From Owenweeksia sp. (GTDB lineage Bacteria; Bacteroidota; Bacteroidia; Flavobacteriales; Schleiferiaceae), in the NCBI GenBank assembly GCA_028285465.1, contig JANQPD010000061.1, positions 1 to 64,000 of the forward strand: DNA of 64,000 bases, read 5' to 3'. The notes beneath the pieces were generated by a model. The model had not been told where the DNA came from, did no database searches, and saw only the letters and a list, made by a program, of their open reading frames with translations. A program made the translations under genes and the position numbers. Shown one piece after another: positions 16,811 through 24,392 of this stretch; within the stretch, counting starts at the first letter, position 1; each line of letters opens with the position of its first letter.

Positions 16811-19769
16811 AATGGATCGGGGGAATTAAAAGTTCTACCAATGTACCCTGACTGGCTGCGCCCGGCACTTTGCAGAGAGGGCTTATGCGTAGCTGGATAC
16901 CCAGTTGAAATAGTTCGTTATAGGCTTTTACCCGGCCTCTCGAAAGCCGCATTCCGAGCTTTTTTCGAGAACCGGAGGGGCTTTTCCCGTTTATCCCGGG
17001 ACCGTTGTCGGTAATATGTACTTGCAACCAGTGGTTTGAAAGCTCCAGGATCTCGATAGAGACCTTTCCATGCTCCGTATGCCGCGCCACGCCGTGTTTC
17101 AGGGCATTTTCCACATGAGGTTGCAACAGCATGGCCGGCAATAAACGTAGTTTGCTGATGTTTTCCGGGATGTTTACCGTATAGGTCAGGCGCTCCTTGA
17201 AGCGCATTTTTTCGAGTTTCAGGTAATTGCTCAGGTACTTTACCTCATCCTCCAAAGGAGCAAACATGCGCTGCGAAAGCTCCATGGTTTGCCGGATAAG
17301 GGCCGAAAAATGATCGAGGTATTGCCCGACACTTCGGTAGTCGTTCTGGTAGGCAAAAAACTGAATGGAATTGAGGCAATTGTAAATGAAGTGCGGGTTA
17401 ATCTGTGCCTTGATGGCCTCCAATTCCAATTCGGCCAGCTTTCTCTTTTGTTTGAGTTTGGCAAAGGCCTTTTTCTTGTGTTTCCATAAGGAATAGTAAA
17501 GGGACGAGCCGAGAAGCAGAAGGAGGAAAAGGAGGACCAGAAAACGAAACCAGGCCGTTTGCCAGAGTGCCGGGTGTATAGTAATACCCATCTGTGTGAC
17601 TGGTTCGCCTCCCTCCCCGTTTGGGTTGAGCGCTTGTACTTCAAACGTATAGGTTCCCGGGGGCAAGGCGCTGAAATTCGCCACCGGGTTTTGTGTGTTA
17701 AACCAGTGTGCGCTATAGCCTTTCAGCGTATAGCGATAACTCGCTTTGCCCGCTTCCGGAAACGCGAAGGCACTGAACCCGATAGACAGGTTTCCTACAG
17801 GATAGGAGTGTGCTATATGCCGGGGGAGGTAAGTTGTGCTGTCTCCGGCAGAGGCGTGCAATATACGTACGGCATAAGGTGCGTTTTTCCTTTGGTGTTG
17901 TAAAGGCAATATACAGGGCCCCCCGGAAGTAACCGCGTAAAGCGTATCTCTTTCTACCCATAGGGAAGATACACTTGCTGAAGGGAAGCCATCTGAAAAA
18001 CCATAATGCACAACCTCTTCAACTTTGCGCCCTTTAAGCGTGAGGCGATACACACCCCGGTCGGTAGCCAGCCAGAAAGTAGAGCTGTCTTCCTTAAAGA
18101 TCTGCCGGATGATACCCGGTTTAAAATCCTGTTCTACCTCCACAGGCCAGGCTTTAAGGTGTTTCCATTGGTATAGGAAGAGCCCGTCTGCCATTGTGCC
18201 CACGAGGGCGATTTGATCGCTTACATATTCTATATCGGTAATATTCGCTTGCCGAAGTGCGGCGTGCGCAACTTTTTTGAACCGGGAACCACTATGCCCG
18301 CTTATCCACAAACCATGCGGGGTGCCTATAAGTACAGCTTCTGCAAAGGGTAGAATGGCCGTACAACGATGCGAAAAAGAAAGGGGGCTCACTTTTTCGG
18401 TGGAGGGCAAAGCAAGAGAAACGGAAAAACCTCCGTTGTTGGAAGCGAAGAGAAGACAGCTGTCGTCCCAGCCGGTGCGAACATCTTTCAAAGAAGCGGG
18501 AATGCTTAACTGTTGTGTAACCTGCCAACTCTTTTTTGTCTGCTTGACAAAACTGAGGTGTCCTTCCGGACTACAAATACAAAGCAGGTTTTTATATGTG
18601 GACAGCACGCTTACGCCTTCCGACATATGGGGGCTCAGGGGAAAATCGGTATACCTGCCCTGCCGGAGCACACCCAGGCGGGCGCTGTTTTCGTAGCCGA
18701 AAAAAACGTTTCCCAGACGGTCGCCACTTACAAAAGTTGGAAGATAGGAAGGGAAACCCAATTTGCGCAGGCGGAGGTAGTTCTGCCACTGTGCCACAGG
18801 GATAAAATAAAGTCCTTTGCGTTTGGTGGTAAACCAAAGGTTGTGCTCCCGGTCAGAAAACACATGGTTCACCACTGTTGTGGGGAGCAGGTGTATGGGC
18901 CTGGTTTGCGTATTTATTTTGGAGATAGGCCCCCAATAATGAATACCGGCTTCTTTATAGGTTGCCCAAAGGCAGCCATGCTGGTCAACAATAAGTTGCT
19001 TTGGTTCCAGGTTTACCTCGCGGGTATTAATAAGAGACAACTCATCTCCGTTTTTGCGCTGGTAAAAAGCCAGCCGTTGTTGCCGGGCGTTGTAGCCCGC
19101 TATATATTGCCCGTGGGTACTAAAACCCATCATGGATAAACCTTGAAACAGGGAAGTGTCTTCTTTTACCCGGAAAGCGCTAAGTGTATGCGTAAGGGTA
19201 TTGTATTTTTTAAGCCCCTGGTCCTTTATACCCAACACCAACTGGTGATTATAGGCATGTTGTAAGCTAAAGGGCTGTGCTATATTCAGGGCTACTTTTT
19301 CAAGTTTGCCTTTCCGGAAACGAAATAGAAAGTCACGGTTTCGCGTGTCGCCCAGCCAGCTGTTTCCGTTGCCCCGGTCAGATACAAGACTGTTGAGGTG
19401 CGCATGTTGTACCTGCCGCAAGAGGCTGTCTCGATCTTCGTTTACGATGCTGCCCTTATGGTAATAGGCGATCGCGTTAACAAGTGGAGTCAGCAGCACA
19501 AAACCTCCTGTAGAAGGCAAAGCCTGCGTGATTTCTTTGTCTTTCAACCCATTGTGCTCATCGAACACGCTGAAGCGGTGCCCATCGTAGCGAATGGCCC
19601 CTTTATTGGAGCCGATCCAGATAAAGCCGCTGCTGTCCTGGTTTACAATGTAGCCGGTGGTAGCCGTATACCCGTCTGACTCGTCAAACACGCGCATCCC
19701 GGGAATTTGAGCGACCAAGGCACCACCAGCCACCGACAAGGCAGCGGCCAGAATACAAGTGAGTTTCAT
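16791..19769 (-). CDS. Beta-propeller sensor histidine kinase (LytS-like)
   Basis: Membrane sensor kinase, 992 aa. The signal peptide is MKLTCILAAALSVAGGALVA. The large periplasmic part holds two-component-regulator propeller repeats (YIVNQDSSGFIWIGSNKGAI, HNLWFTTKRKGLYFI, TFWLATDRGVYRLTL) and a Y_Y_Y domain (about 667-717, SYRYTLKGYSAHWF, LPPGTYTFEVQALN). A membrane helix at about 733-756 leads to a His_kinase domain of PF06580 type with QINPHFIYN (His793) and an ATPase N-box and G-box (LQPHVENALKHG, ITDNGPGIN at about 921-929). This architecture resembles hybrid polysaccharide sensors of Bacteroidota but signals through a separate LytTR regulator, encoded by the overlapping gene downstream. 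The ligand is unknown. Confidence 0.92.
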   Translation of the reverse strand: MKLTCILAAALSVAGGALVAQIPGMRVFDESDGYTATTGYIVNQDSSGFIWIGSNKGAIRYDGHRFSVFDEHNGLKDKEITQALPSTGGFVLLTPLVNAIAYYHKGSIVNEDRDSLLRQVQHAHLNSLVSDRGNGNSWLGDTRNRDFLFRFRKGKLEKVALNIAQPFSLQHAYNHQLVLGIKDQGLKKYNTLTHTLSAFRVKEDTSLFQGLSMMGFSTHGQYIAGYNARQQRLAFYQRKNGDELSLINTREVNLEPKQLIVDQHGCLWATYKEAGIHYWGPISKINTQTRPIHLLPTTVVNHVFSDREHNLWFTTKRKGLYFIPVAQWQNYLRLRKLGFPSYLPTFVSGDRLGNVFFGYENSARLGVLRQGRYTDFPLSPHMSEGVSVLSTYKNLLCICSPEGHLSFVKQTKKSWQVTQQLSIPASLKDVRTGWDDSCLLFASNNGGFSVSLALPSTEKVSPLSFSHRCTAILPFAEAVLIGTPHGLWISGHSGSRFKKVAHAALRQANITDIEYVSDQIALVGTMADGLFLYQWKHLKAWPVEVEQDFKPGIIRQIFKEDSSTFWLATDRGVYRLTLKGRKVEEVVHYGFSDGFPSASVSSLWVERDTLYAVTSGGPCILPLQHQRKNAPYAVRILHASAGDSTTYLPRHIAHSYPVGNLSIGFSAFAFPEAGKASYRYTLKGYSAHWFNTQNPVANFSALPPGTYTFEVQALNPNGEGGEPVTQMGITIHPALWQTAWFRFLVLLFLLLLLGSSLYYSLWKHKKKAFAKLKQKRKLAELELEAIKAQINPHFIYNCLNSIQFFAYQNDYRSVGQYLDHFSALIRQTMELSQRMFAPLEDEVKYLSNYLKLEKMRFKERLTYTVNIPENISKLRLLPAMLLQPHVENALKHGVARHTEHGKVSIEILELSNHWLQVHITDNGPGINGKSPSGSRKKLGMRLSRGRVKAYNELFQLGIQLRISPLCKVPGAASQGTLVELLIPPIHYENINV

Positions 19770-19780
19770 GAAGCGTAGAG

Positions 19781-19810
19781 TTCCTGATTAAATGTACAAG
19801 AAATCAGGAA
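19781..19810 (-). promoter_or_regulatory. Inverted repeat before sensor kinase
   Basis: A perfect 9-bp inverted repeat, TTCCTGATT / AATCAGGAA with a 12-base spacer, lies 12-41 bases upstream of the kinase ATG. The spacing suits a dimeric regulator site or a leader hairpin. It is seen directly in the sequence; its function is inferred. Confidence 0.4.
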
Positions 19811-19923
19811 ATGAAGACTTCTTTAAGAGGCGTTAAAATTCTATGCGCAGAAGTTTTTGCGCAACAAAGCATAAGCGCATTCAAAGGAAGAAAAAAGACA
19901 AAACCGGATAAAAGGGTAAGCGC

Positions 19924-20475
19924 TTATTTTACCTTGAAAGGAATAACCAGGCCGGTTTCTTCCCACTGCAAACGCATAATGTGTGGCTGACTTTTTTCAA
20001 GGCTAATGGTAAACATTTCCACTTCTTTGCTGAGCTTATTCACCGGAACTTCCAGGCTGAGCACATCGTATTCCGCTTCGCGGGAAGGCACCGATTCCCA
20101 GTTTACCCCCCAACTGTACTGTTTGCTGTTCCACATTACCTTCCAGTTTATTTTGCCGGGAATGGTCCAGAGCGTGTACTCCCCCTGCGGCAGGGTTTCT
20201 CCCATGATCAGCAGGTCTTTGTTGGTGGTAAAAGCAGTGGCTTCGTTGGCCCCGGTACGCCACACCTGGCCGTAAGGCACCAGGTCTCCGAATATTCTGC
20301 GGCCCCGCTTACTCGGACGGTTGTAAAAGATCTCGATTTTGGTTTCTCCTTCCGCGAGGGTTATCGTGCTTTCGGGGCTGGCTTTTTTAGTATTGTGCTT
20401 CAATAGCTGGAAGGCACCAAAGAGCAGGGCGCCCACTACTACAATCACGATGATCAACCACTTCAAGAATTTCAT
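19924..20475 (-). CDS. DUF2911 membrane-anchored protein
   Basis: Protein of the DUF2911 family, 183 aa, function unknown. One N-terminal membrane helix or uncleaved signal (WLIIVIVVVGALLFGAFQLL) leaves the rest in the periplasm. The DUF2911 core is well kept: IEIFYNRPSKRGRRIFGDLV, PYGQVWRTGANEATAF and PQGEYTLWTIPGKINWKVMW, a small beta-sandwich with invariant RTGANE. Family members are often lipoproteins or signal-peptide proteins found in Bacteroidota and related phyla. It stands alone on the minus strand, divergent from the marC-like gene, with about 125 bp of shared promoter region between them. Confidence 0.85.
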   Translation of the reverse strand: MKFLKWLIIVIVVVGALLFGAFQLLKHNTKKASPESTITLAEGETKIEIFYNRPSKRGRRIFGDLVPYGQVWRTGANEATAFTTNKDLLIMGETLPQGEYTLWTIPGKINWKVMWNSKQYSWGVNWESVPSREAEYDVLSLEVPVNKLSKEVEMFTISLEKSQPHIMRLQWEETGLVIPFKVK

Positions 20476-20574
20476 GCCGCTGGATTTAAAGGGTCAAAAG
20501 TAAGGCAATTTGAGCAGCGCGCTTACATCTTGAATAAAATCAATGGGCTCTACGGAGAAGCAAGGGAATGAGGC

Positions 20575-20582
20575 TATTTTTG
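20575..20582 (+). promoter_or_regulatory. TAnnTTTG promoter box before marC-like gene
   Basis: TATTTTTG, an exact match to the Bacteroidota -7 consensus TAnnTTTG, lies 19 bases before the ATG at 20602. A start of transcription around 20588 would leave a leader of roughly 14 bases. Confidence 0.5.
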
Positions 20583-20601
20583 CCAAATATTTGCACGCGG
20601 T

Positions 20602-21177
20602 ATGAGTTTTAATTTCAAAGAGATCTTATCGGCCACTATGATCCTGTTTGCCGTGATCGACATCATCGGCAGCATCCCCATTATCATCAGCCTGCGCAGC
20701 AAGGTGGGCCATATTCAAAGTGAAAAAGCCACCCTGGTGGCCGCGGGCATTATGGTAGTTTTCTTATTCCTGGGGGAAAGCATTTTGGGGTATTTGGGTG
20801 TAGACGTCAACAGCTTTGCCGTAGCCGGTTCCTTTGTGCTTTTCTTTTTAGCCCTTGAAATGGTGCTGGGCGTAGACCTGATCAAGAATGAAGAGCCGAA
20901 ATCGGCCTCCATCGTGCCCATTGCTTTTCCACTGATTGCCGGGGCGGGCACCATGACCACCCTGCTCTCTATACGGGCCGAATATGCCGCCCAGAACATC
21001 GTAGTAGCCATACTGCTTAACTGCTTGCTGGTATACGGAGTGCTTAAAAGTGCGGCCTGGCTGGAGCGGAAACTGGGTAGCTCGGGCATCAACATTTTGC
21101 GCAAGGTGTTTGGCATCATCTGTATGGCCATCGCGGTAAAGCTGTTCTCGGAAAACGCGAAGGCACTTTTTGGATAA
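20602..21177 (+). CDS. MarC family integral membrane protein
   Basis: Inner-membrane protein of the MarC (UPF0056) family, 191 aa, a typical length. About six hydrophobic helices are visible. Family landmarks are the N-terminal ILFAVIDIIGSIPIIISL, with the D-x-x-G-x-x-P pattern, and the duplicated half IVPIAFPLIAGAGTMTTLLS, with P-L-x-A-G-x-G. These re-entrant loops suggest a transporter-like fold. The proposed export or antibiotic-resistance role of MarC has not held up, so the substrate is unknown. It has its own promoter (TATTTTTG at 20575). It is not in an obvious operon with glyQS, which begins 104 bp downstream with its own promoter. Confidence 0.9.
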   Translation: MSFNFKEILSATMILFAVIDIIGSIPIIISLRSKVGHIQSEKATLVAAGIMVVFLFLGESILGYLGVDVNSFAVAGSFVLFFLALEMVLGVDLIKNEEPKSASIVPIAFPLIAGAGTMTTLLSIRAEYAAQNIVVAILLNCLLVYGVLKSAAWLERKLGSSGINILRKVFGIICMAIAVKLFSENAKALFG

Positions 21178-21269
21178 GGCGTTGCAGCGGGTGAAACCAT
21201 GGTGACCCCCTTTCTCAAGTCAGGTGGAATTTATTCCGGGATAGGAAATTATAGTCAGGCAGATATAAA

Positions 21270-21277
21270 TACTTTTG
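21270..21277 (+). promoter_or_regulatory. Promoter box of glyQS, possibly leaderless
   Basis: TACTTTTG fits the Bacteroidota -7 element TAnnTTTG. Only four bases (CGCC) separate it from the ATG at 21282, so transcription would begin at or next to the start codon. The same box-to-ATG spacing occurs before panD. Confidence 0.5.
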
Positions 21278-21281
21278 CGCC

Positions 21282-22820
21282 ATGAACGAAGACAAGCTTT
21301 TTCAGAACATCATCGCGCACGCCAAGGAATATGGCTTTATTTTTCAAAGCAGCGAGATCTATGACGGCATGCAGGCCATTTACGACTATGGCCAGAACGG
21401 GGCTGAACTCAAGAAAAACATCCGGGAGTATTGGTGGAAGGCCATGGTGCAAATGCATGAAAACATCGTGGGCATAGACAGTGCCATTTTTATGCACCCT
21501 GCGGTATGGAAAGCCAGTGGCCACGTGGATGCGTTCAACGATCCCTTGATCGACAACAAAGACAGCAAAAAGCGTTACCGGGCCGATGTGTTGCTCGAGG
21601 AGTATGCCGAAAAGCTGCGGCAGAAAGCCATTAAAGAATGTGCTAAGGCAGCCAAACGCTTTGGAGATAGCTTTGACGAAGAGATGTACCGCGCCACTAA
21701 CCCGCGCGTAAAAGGCTACCTGGAAGAGGCGGATGAAACCATGGCCCGTATGGCCAGAAGCCTTGAGGGGGGGAACCTGGCCGATGTAAAAGCATTGATA
21801 GAAGAGAAAGGCATTGCCGACCCGGTATCCGGTTCAAAAAACTGGACTGAGGTGCGCCAGTTTAACCTTATGTTTGGCACGCAAATGGGTTCCGTGGCCG
21901 ATGGGGCCAGCGCAGTATACCTGCGCCCTGAAACGGCACAGGGAATCTTTGTCAATTTCCTGAATGTGCAAAAAACCGGGAGGATGAAGATCCCTTTTGG
22001 CATCGCGCAAACGGGCAAAGCCTTTCGCAATGAAATCGTAGCCCGCCAGTTCATTTTTCGCATGCGCGAATTTGAGCAGATGGAAATGCAGTTCTTCGTG
22101 CGTCCGGGCGAAGAGATGTCTTTTTATGAAAAATGGAAGGAAAAGCGCATGGCCTGGCATAAAGCACTGGGCCTGGGAGAGGGCAACTACCGTTTCCACA
22201 ACCACGATAAGCTGGCACATTACGCCAATGCTGCGGCCGATATTGAGTTCAATTTTCCTTTCGGCTTCAAGGAGCTGGAGGGCATACACAGCCGCACGGA
22301 TTTTGACCTCAAAGCGCATGAACAACATTCGGGTAAAAAGCTGCAGTATTTTGATCCTGAGCTCAATAAGAGCTACGTACCCTATGTGGTGGAAACCTCG
22401 ATAGGGCTGGACCGTATGTTTTTAGCCATACTGAGTGCGGCATACCGGGAAGAAACCCTGGAAGATGGAAGCCAACGCACGGTATTGCGCATTCCTATGG
22501 CTTTGGCCCCGGTAAAAGTAGCTGTATTGCCCTTGCTGAAAAAAGACGGTTTACCGGAAATAGCGCGGGAGGTACTTCGTGAACTACAGCTGGATTTTAA
22601 CTGCCAGTATGACGAAAAGGATGCAATTGGCAAACGCTACCGCAGGCACGATGCGATCGGTACCCCACTGTGCGTTACAGTAGATCATCAAACAAAAGAA
22701 GATCAGACGGTTACGCTTAGGAACAGGGATACCATGGAGCAAAGCCGGGTATCTATAGACCGCTTAGCCACAATGGTGAGTAAACAAGTGAGCCTTAAAT
22801 CGTTACTTCAGGTCCTCTAA
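21282..22820 (+). CDS. glyQS: Glycyl-tRNA synthetase, class II homodimeric type
   Basis: Charges tRNA-Gly with glycine using ATP, in the cytoplasm; 512 aa. It is the single-chain (alpha2, eukaryote/archaea-like) form that is standard in Bacteroidota, not the alpha2beta2 form. The N-terminus is characteristic (AKEYGFIFQSSEIYDGMQAI, DYGQNGAELKKNIREYWW). Class II motif 2 is at FRNEI (248-252) followed by RMREFEQMEMQFF. Motif 3 is TSIGLDRMF with GLDR at 375-378. The anticodon-binding domain is about 400-512 (LAPVKVAVLPLLKKDGLPEI; RYRRHDAIGTPLCVTVD). The gene is preceded by a very close TACTTTTG box, so the mRNA may be leaderless. All key residues appear intact. Confidence 0.97.
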   Translation: MNEDKLFQNIIAHAKEYGFIFQSSEIYDGMQAIYDYGQNGAELKKNIREYWWKAMVQMHENIVGIDSAIFMHPAVWKASGHVDAFNDPLIDNKDSKKRYRADVLLEEYAEKLRQKAIKECAKAAKRFGDSFDEEMYRATNPRVKGYLEEADETMARMARSLEGGNLADVKALIEEKGIADPVSGSKNWTEVRQFNLMFGTQMGSVADGASAVYLRPETAQGIFVNFLNVQKTGRMKIPFGIAQTGKAFRNEIVARQFIFRMREFEQMEMQFFVRPGEEMSFYEKWKEKRMAWHKALGLGEGNYRFHNHDKLAHYANAAADIEFNFPFGFKELEGIHSRTDFDLKAHEQHSGKKLQYFDPELNKSYVPYVVETSIGLDRMFLAILSAAYREETLEDGSQRTVLRIPMALAPVKVAVLPLLKKDGLPEIAREVLRELQLDFNCQYDEKDAIGKRYRRHDAIGTPLCVTVDHQTKEDQTVTLRNRDTMEQSRVSIDRLATMVSKQVSLKSLLQVL

Positions 22821-22895
22821 TTTTGAAGCATACATGTGAAATACAGTAATTTGATTACATTCGCAGGAGTTTTAATAACCAAATTTAAAGGGAAA

Positions 22896-23159
22896 ATGAA
22901 AAAGGTAAACCTATTTGCGCTGGCACTTTTATTCGTAGGTGCTATGGCATGCAACAACACAGAAAGTGCTACGGAAGAAGCAGGCGAGAGCATGGAAGAA
23001 GTAGTCGAGGAAGTAGAAGAAGGAGCAGATGAGATGGGCGATGACATGGAAGAAGCTGCTGAAGAAGTAGAAGAAGAAATGGAAGGCGATGGCATGGAAG
23101 AAGCCTCTATGGAGGAAGAAGCGCCAGCCGAAGAAGCCGCTGAAGAAACAGAAGCTTAA
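22896..23159 (+). CDS. Very acidic Glu-rich small lipoprotein
   Basis: Small exported lipoprotein, 87 aa. I chose the ATG at 22896 over the open frame from 22836 because a lipoprotein signal starts there (MKKVNLFALALLFVGAMAC) and AAAGGGAAA precedes it. After the lipobox Cys the mature part (69 residues) contains 29 Glu and 4 Asp by hand count and no Lys or Arg. The sequence is built on E-E-x-x-E-E heptad-like steps with Met, Ala and Val at the remaining sites. It may form one long acidic helix. Similar short Glu-rich lipoproteins are found in Bacteroidota but have no known function. Cation binding or envelope spacing are possibilities only. A strong terminator follows. Confidence 0.8.
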   Translation: MKKVNLFALALLFVGAMACNNTESATEEAGESMEEVVEEVEEGADEMGDDMEEAAEEVEEEMEGDGMEEASMEEEAPAEEAAEETEA

Positions 23160-23183
23160 TCGCACTTCGTTTTAGCATTGCAA

Positions 23184-23220
23184 AAGGCCTTGCTCCCCTG
23201 AGCAGGGCCTTTTTCTTTTT
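23184..23220 (+). terminator. Strong intrinsic terminator
   Basis: 12-bp stem AAGGCCTTGCTC / GAGCAGGGCCTT with one G-T pair and a CCCT loop, followed by TTTTCTTTTT. It ends the Glu-rich lipoprotein transcript 25 bases after its stop. Confidence 0.9.
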
Positions 23221-23301
23221 GCCCCTTCTTTTGAACGACTTCTTTCTACCTTTTACCGATTTGTGGTATGGGTTCGTGTCTTACCTACTTTCTTTGAGTA
23301 T

Positions 23302-24387
23302 ATGAGAATCCATAAGCTTGACGGACTGCGTGGCATCTTTAGCTTGATGGTGCTTTTTTTCCATTACCCAAAGCCCTTGCTGCCCGCGTTTATTGGAGAA
23401 AACTTCTTTGTCCGCGAGTCCTACACTTTTGTGGATTTTTTCTTTGTGCTATCCGGCTTTGTAATTGCATACAACTACCATGGCCTGAGTACGCGACAGG
23501 CGTTTTGGACCTACATTAAAAAGCGCTTTATACGGCTGTACCCCCTTATGGTATACACTACCTTGCTCATGTTTGCCTTTAAGGTTTTCTTTACCCTTTA
23601 CCTGCCGCAATACGTGCAGAACCCCGAGTCTTTTTACGTGAGTGCCCTAAAAACCTTAGATGGTCTTTTGTTGACCAACTCATTTCCTGTCCTGACCAGC
23701 AGCGAGGGCATAAATGTACCCTCCTGGTCTATATCGGCCGAATTTGTAGCGTACTTCAGTTTTGGCATACTGGCTGTTTTAGTAACAGGAGCCAGGCGTA
23801 ATTATGCCTTTTTAACCCTTATGCTACTGAGTTATGCTTTGTTGCTGGTATTGGGAAAAACGATAGATACCAGTGGCGACTACGGGTTTTTGCGGGCTCT
23901 GCTCTCTTTCAACGTGGGCTTTTTTGTCTGGCACTTTTCTAAAAGCACCTTGCGCTTACCCAATGGCCTTGAGTTTCTCTTTCCCCTCGTGCTTGCGGCA
24001 CTTTTTTATGCGCTTCACCTGCAGGGAGAGTGGAGCGTTGAAAAGCAGCTTATTGGGCTTAGCTGCATACCGCTCTTCTTCGGCTTGTCTATTTTTATGT
24101 TCTTAAAAACAGACGGCCTGTTAAGCCGTTGGCTAAGCACCCGGCCACTAAAGTTTTTGGGAGACATCAGCTACTCCCTTTATCTAAACCACTGGCTGAT
24201 CATTATCCTGGTGCCCAAAGCTTTTTTTTCTGCCCTTAAACTGCCACAAAGTACAACCAATCAATTGCTGGTCTTTATGGGAACCATAGCCATTGCCCTG
24301 GCGTATTCTTACTTCACATATCTCTACGTAGAAAAGAGAGTAAGCCGGCAATTGCGCAAGCGGTTCTTAAAAAAGACGCGGGAGTAA
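23302..24387 (+). CDS. Acyltransferase 3 family membrane protein (OafA-like)
   Basis: Polytopic inner-membrane O-acyltransferase, 361 aa from the ATG at 23302. The frame is open from 23263, but the family begins with the R-x-x-x-L-D-G-L-R-G motif found here as RIHKLDGLRGIFSLMVLFFH (with His of the F-F-H motif). About ten hydrophobic helices follow; conserved features include FFVLSGFVIAYNY and RRFIRLYP-like KKRFIRLYPLMV, then LGDISYSLYLNHWLII near the end. Family members transfer acetyl or other acyl groups onto surface sugars such as O-antigen or exopolysaccharide. The acceptor here is unknown. The gene ends 5 bp before the convergent S41 protease gene. Confidence 0.9.
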   Translation: MRIHKLDGLRGIFSLMVLFFHYPKPLLPAFIGENFFVRESYTFVDFFFVLSGFVIAYNYHGLSTRQAFWTYIKKRFIRLYPLMVYTTLLMFAFKVFFTLYLPQYVQNPESFYVSALKTLDGLLLTNSFPVLTSSEGINVPSWSISAEFVAYFSFGILAVLVTGARRNYAFLTLMLLSYALLLVLGKTIDTSGDYGFLRALLSFNVGFFVWHFSKSTLRLPNGLEFLFPLVLAALFYALHLQGEWSVEKQLIGLSCIPLFFGLSIFMFLKTDGLLSRWLSTRPLKFLGDISYSLYLNHWLIIILVPKAFFSALKLPQSTTNQLLVFMGTIAIALAYSYFTYLYVEKRVSRQLRKRFLKKTRE

Positions 24388-24392
24388 GGCTT

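Noticed and set aside
22836-22895. N-terminal extension of the Glu-rich lipoprotein
   Set aside because: It would bury the lipoprotein signal; the ATG at 22896 has an AAAGGGAAA stretch before it.
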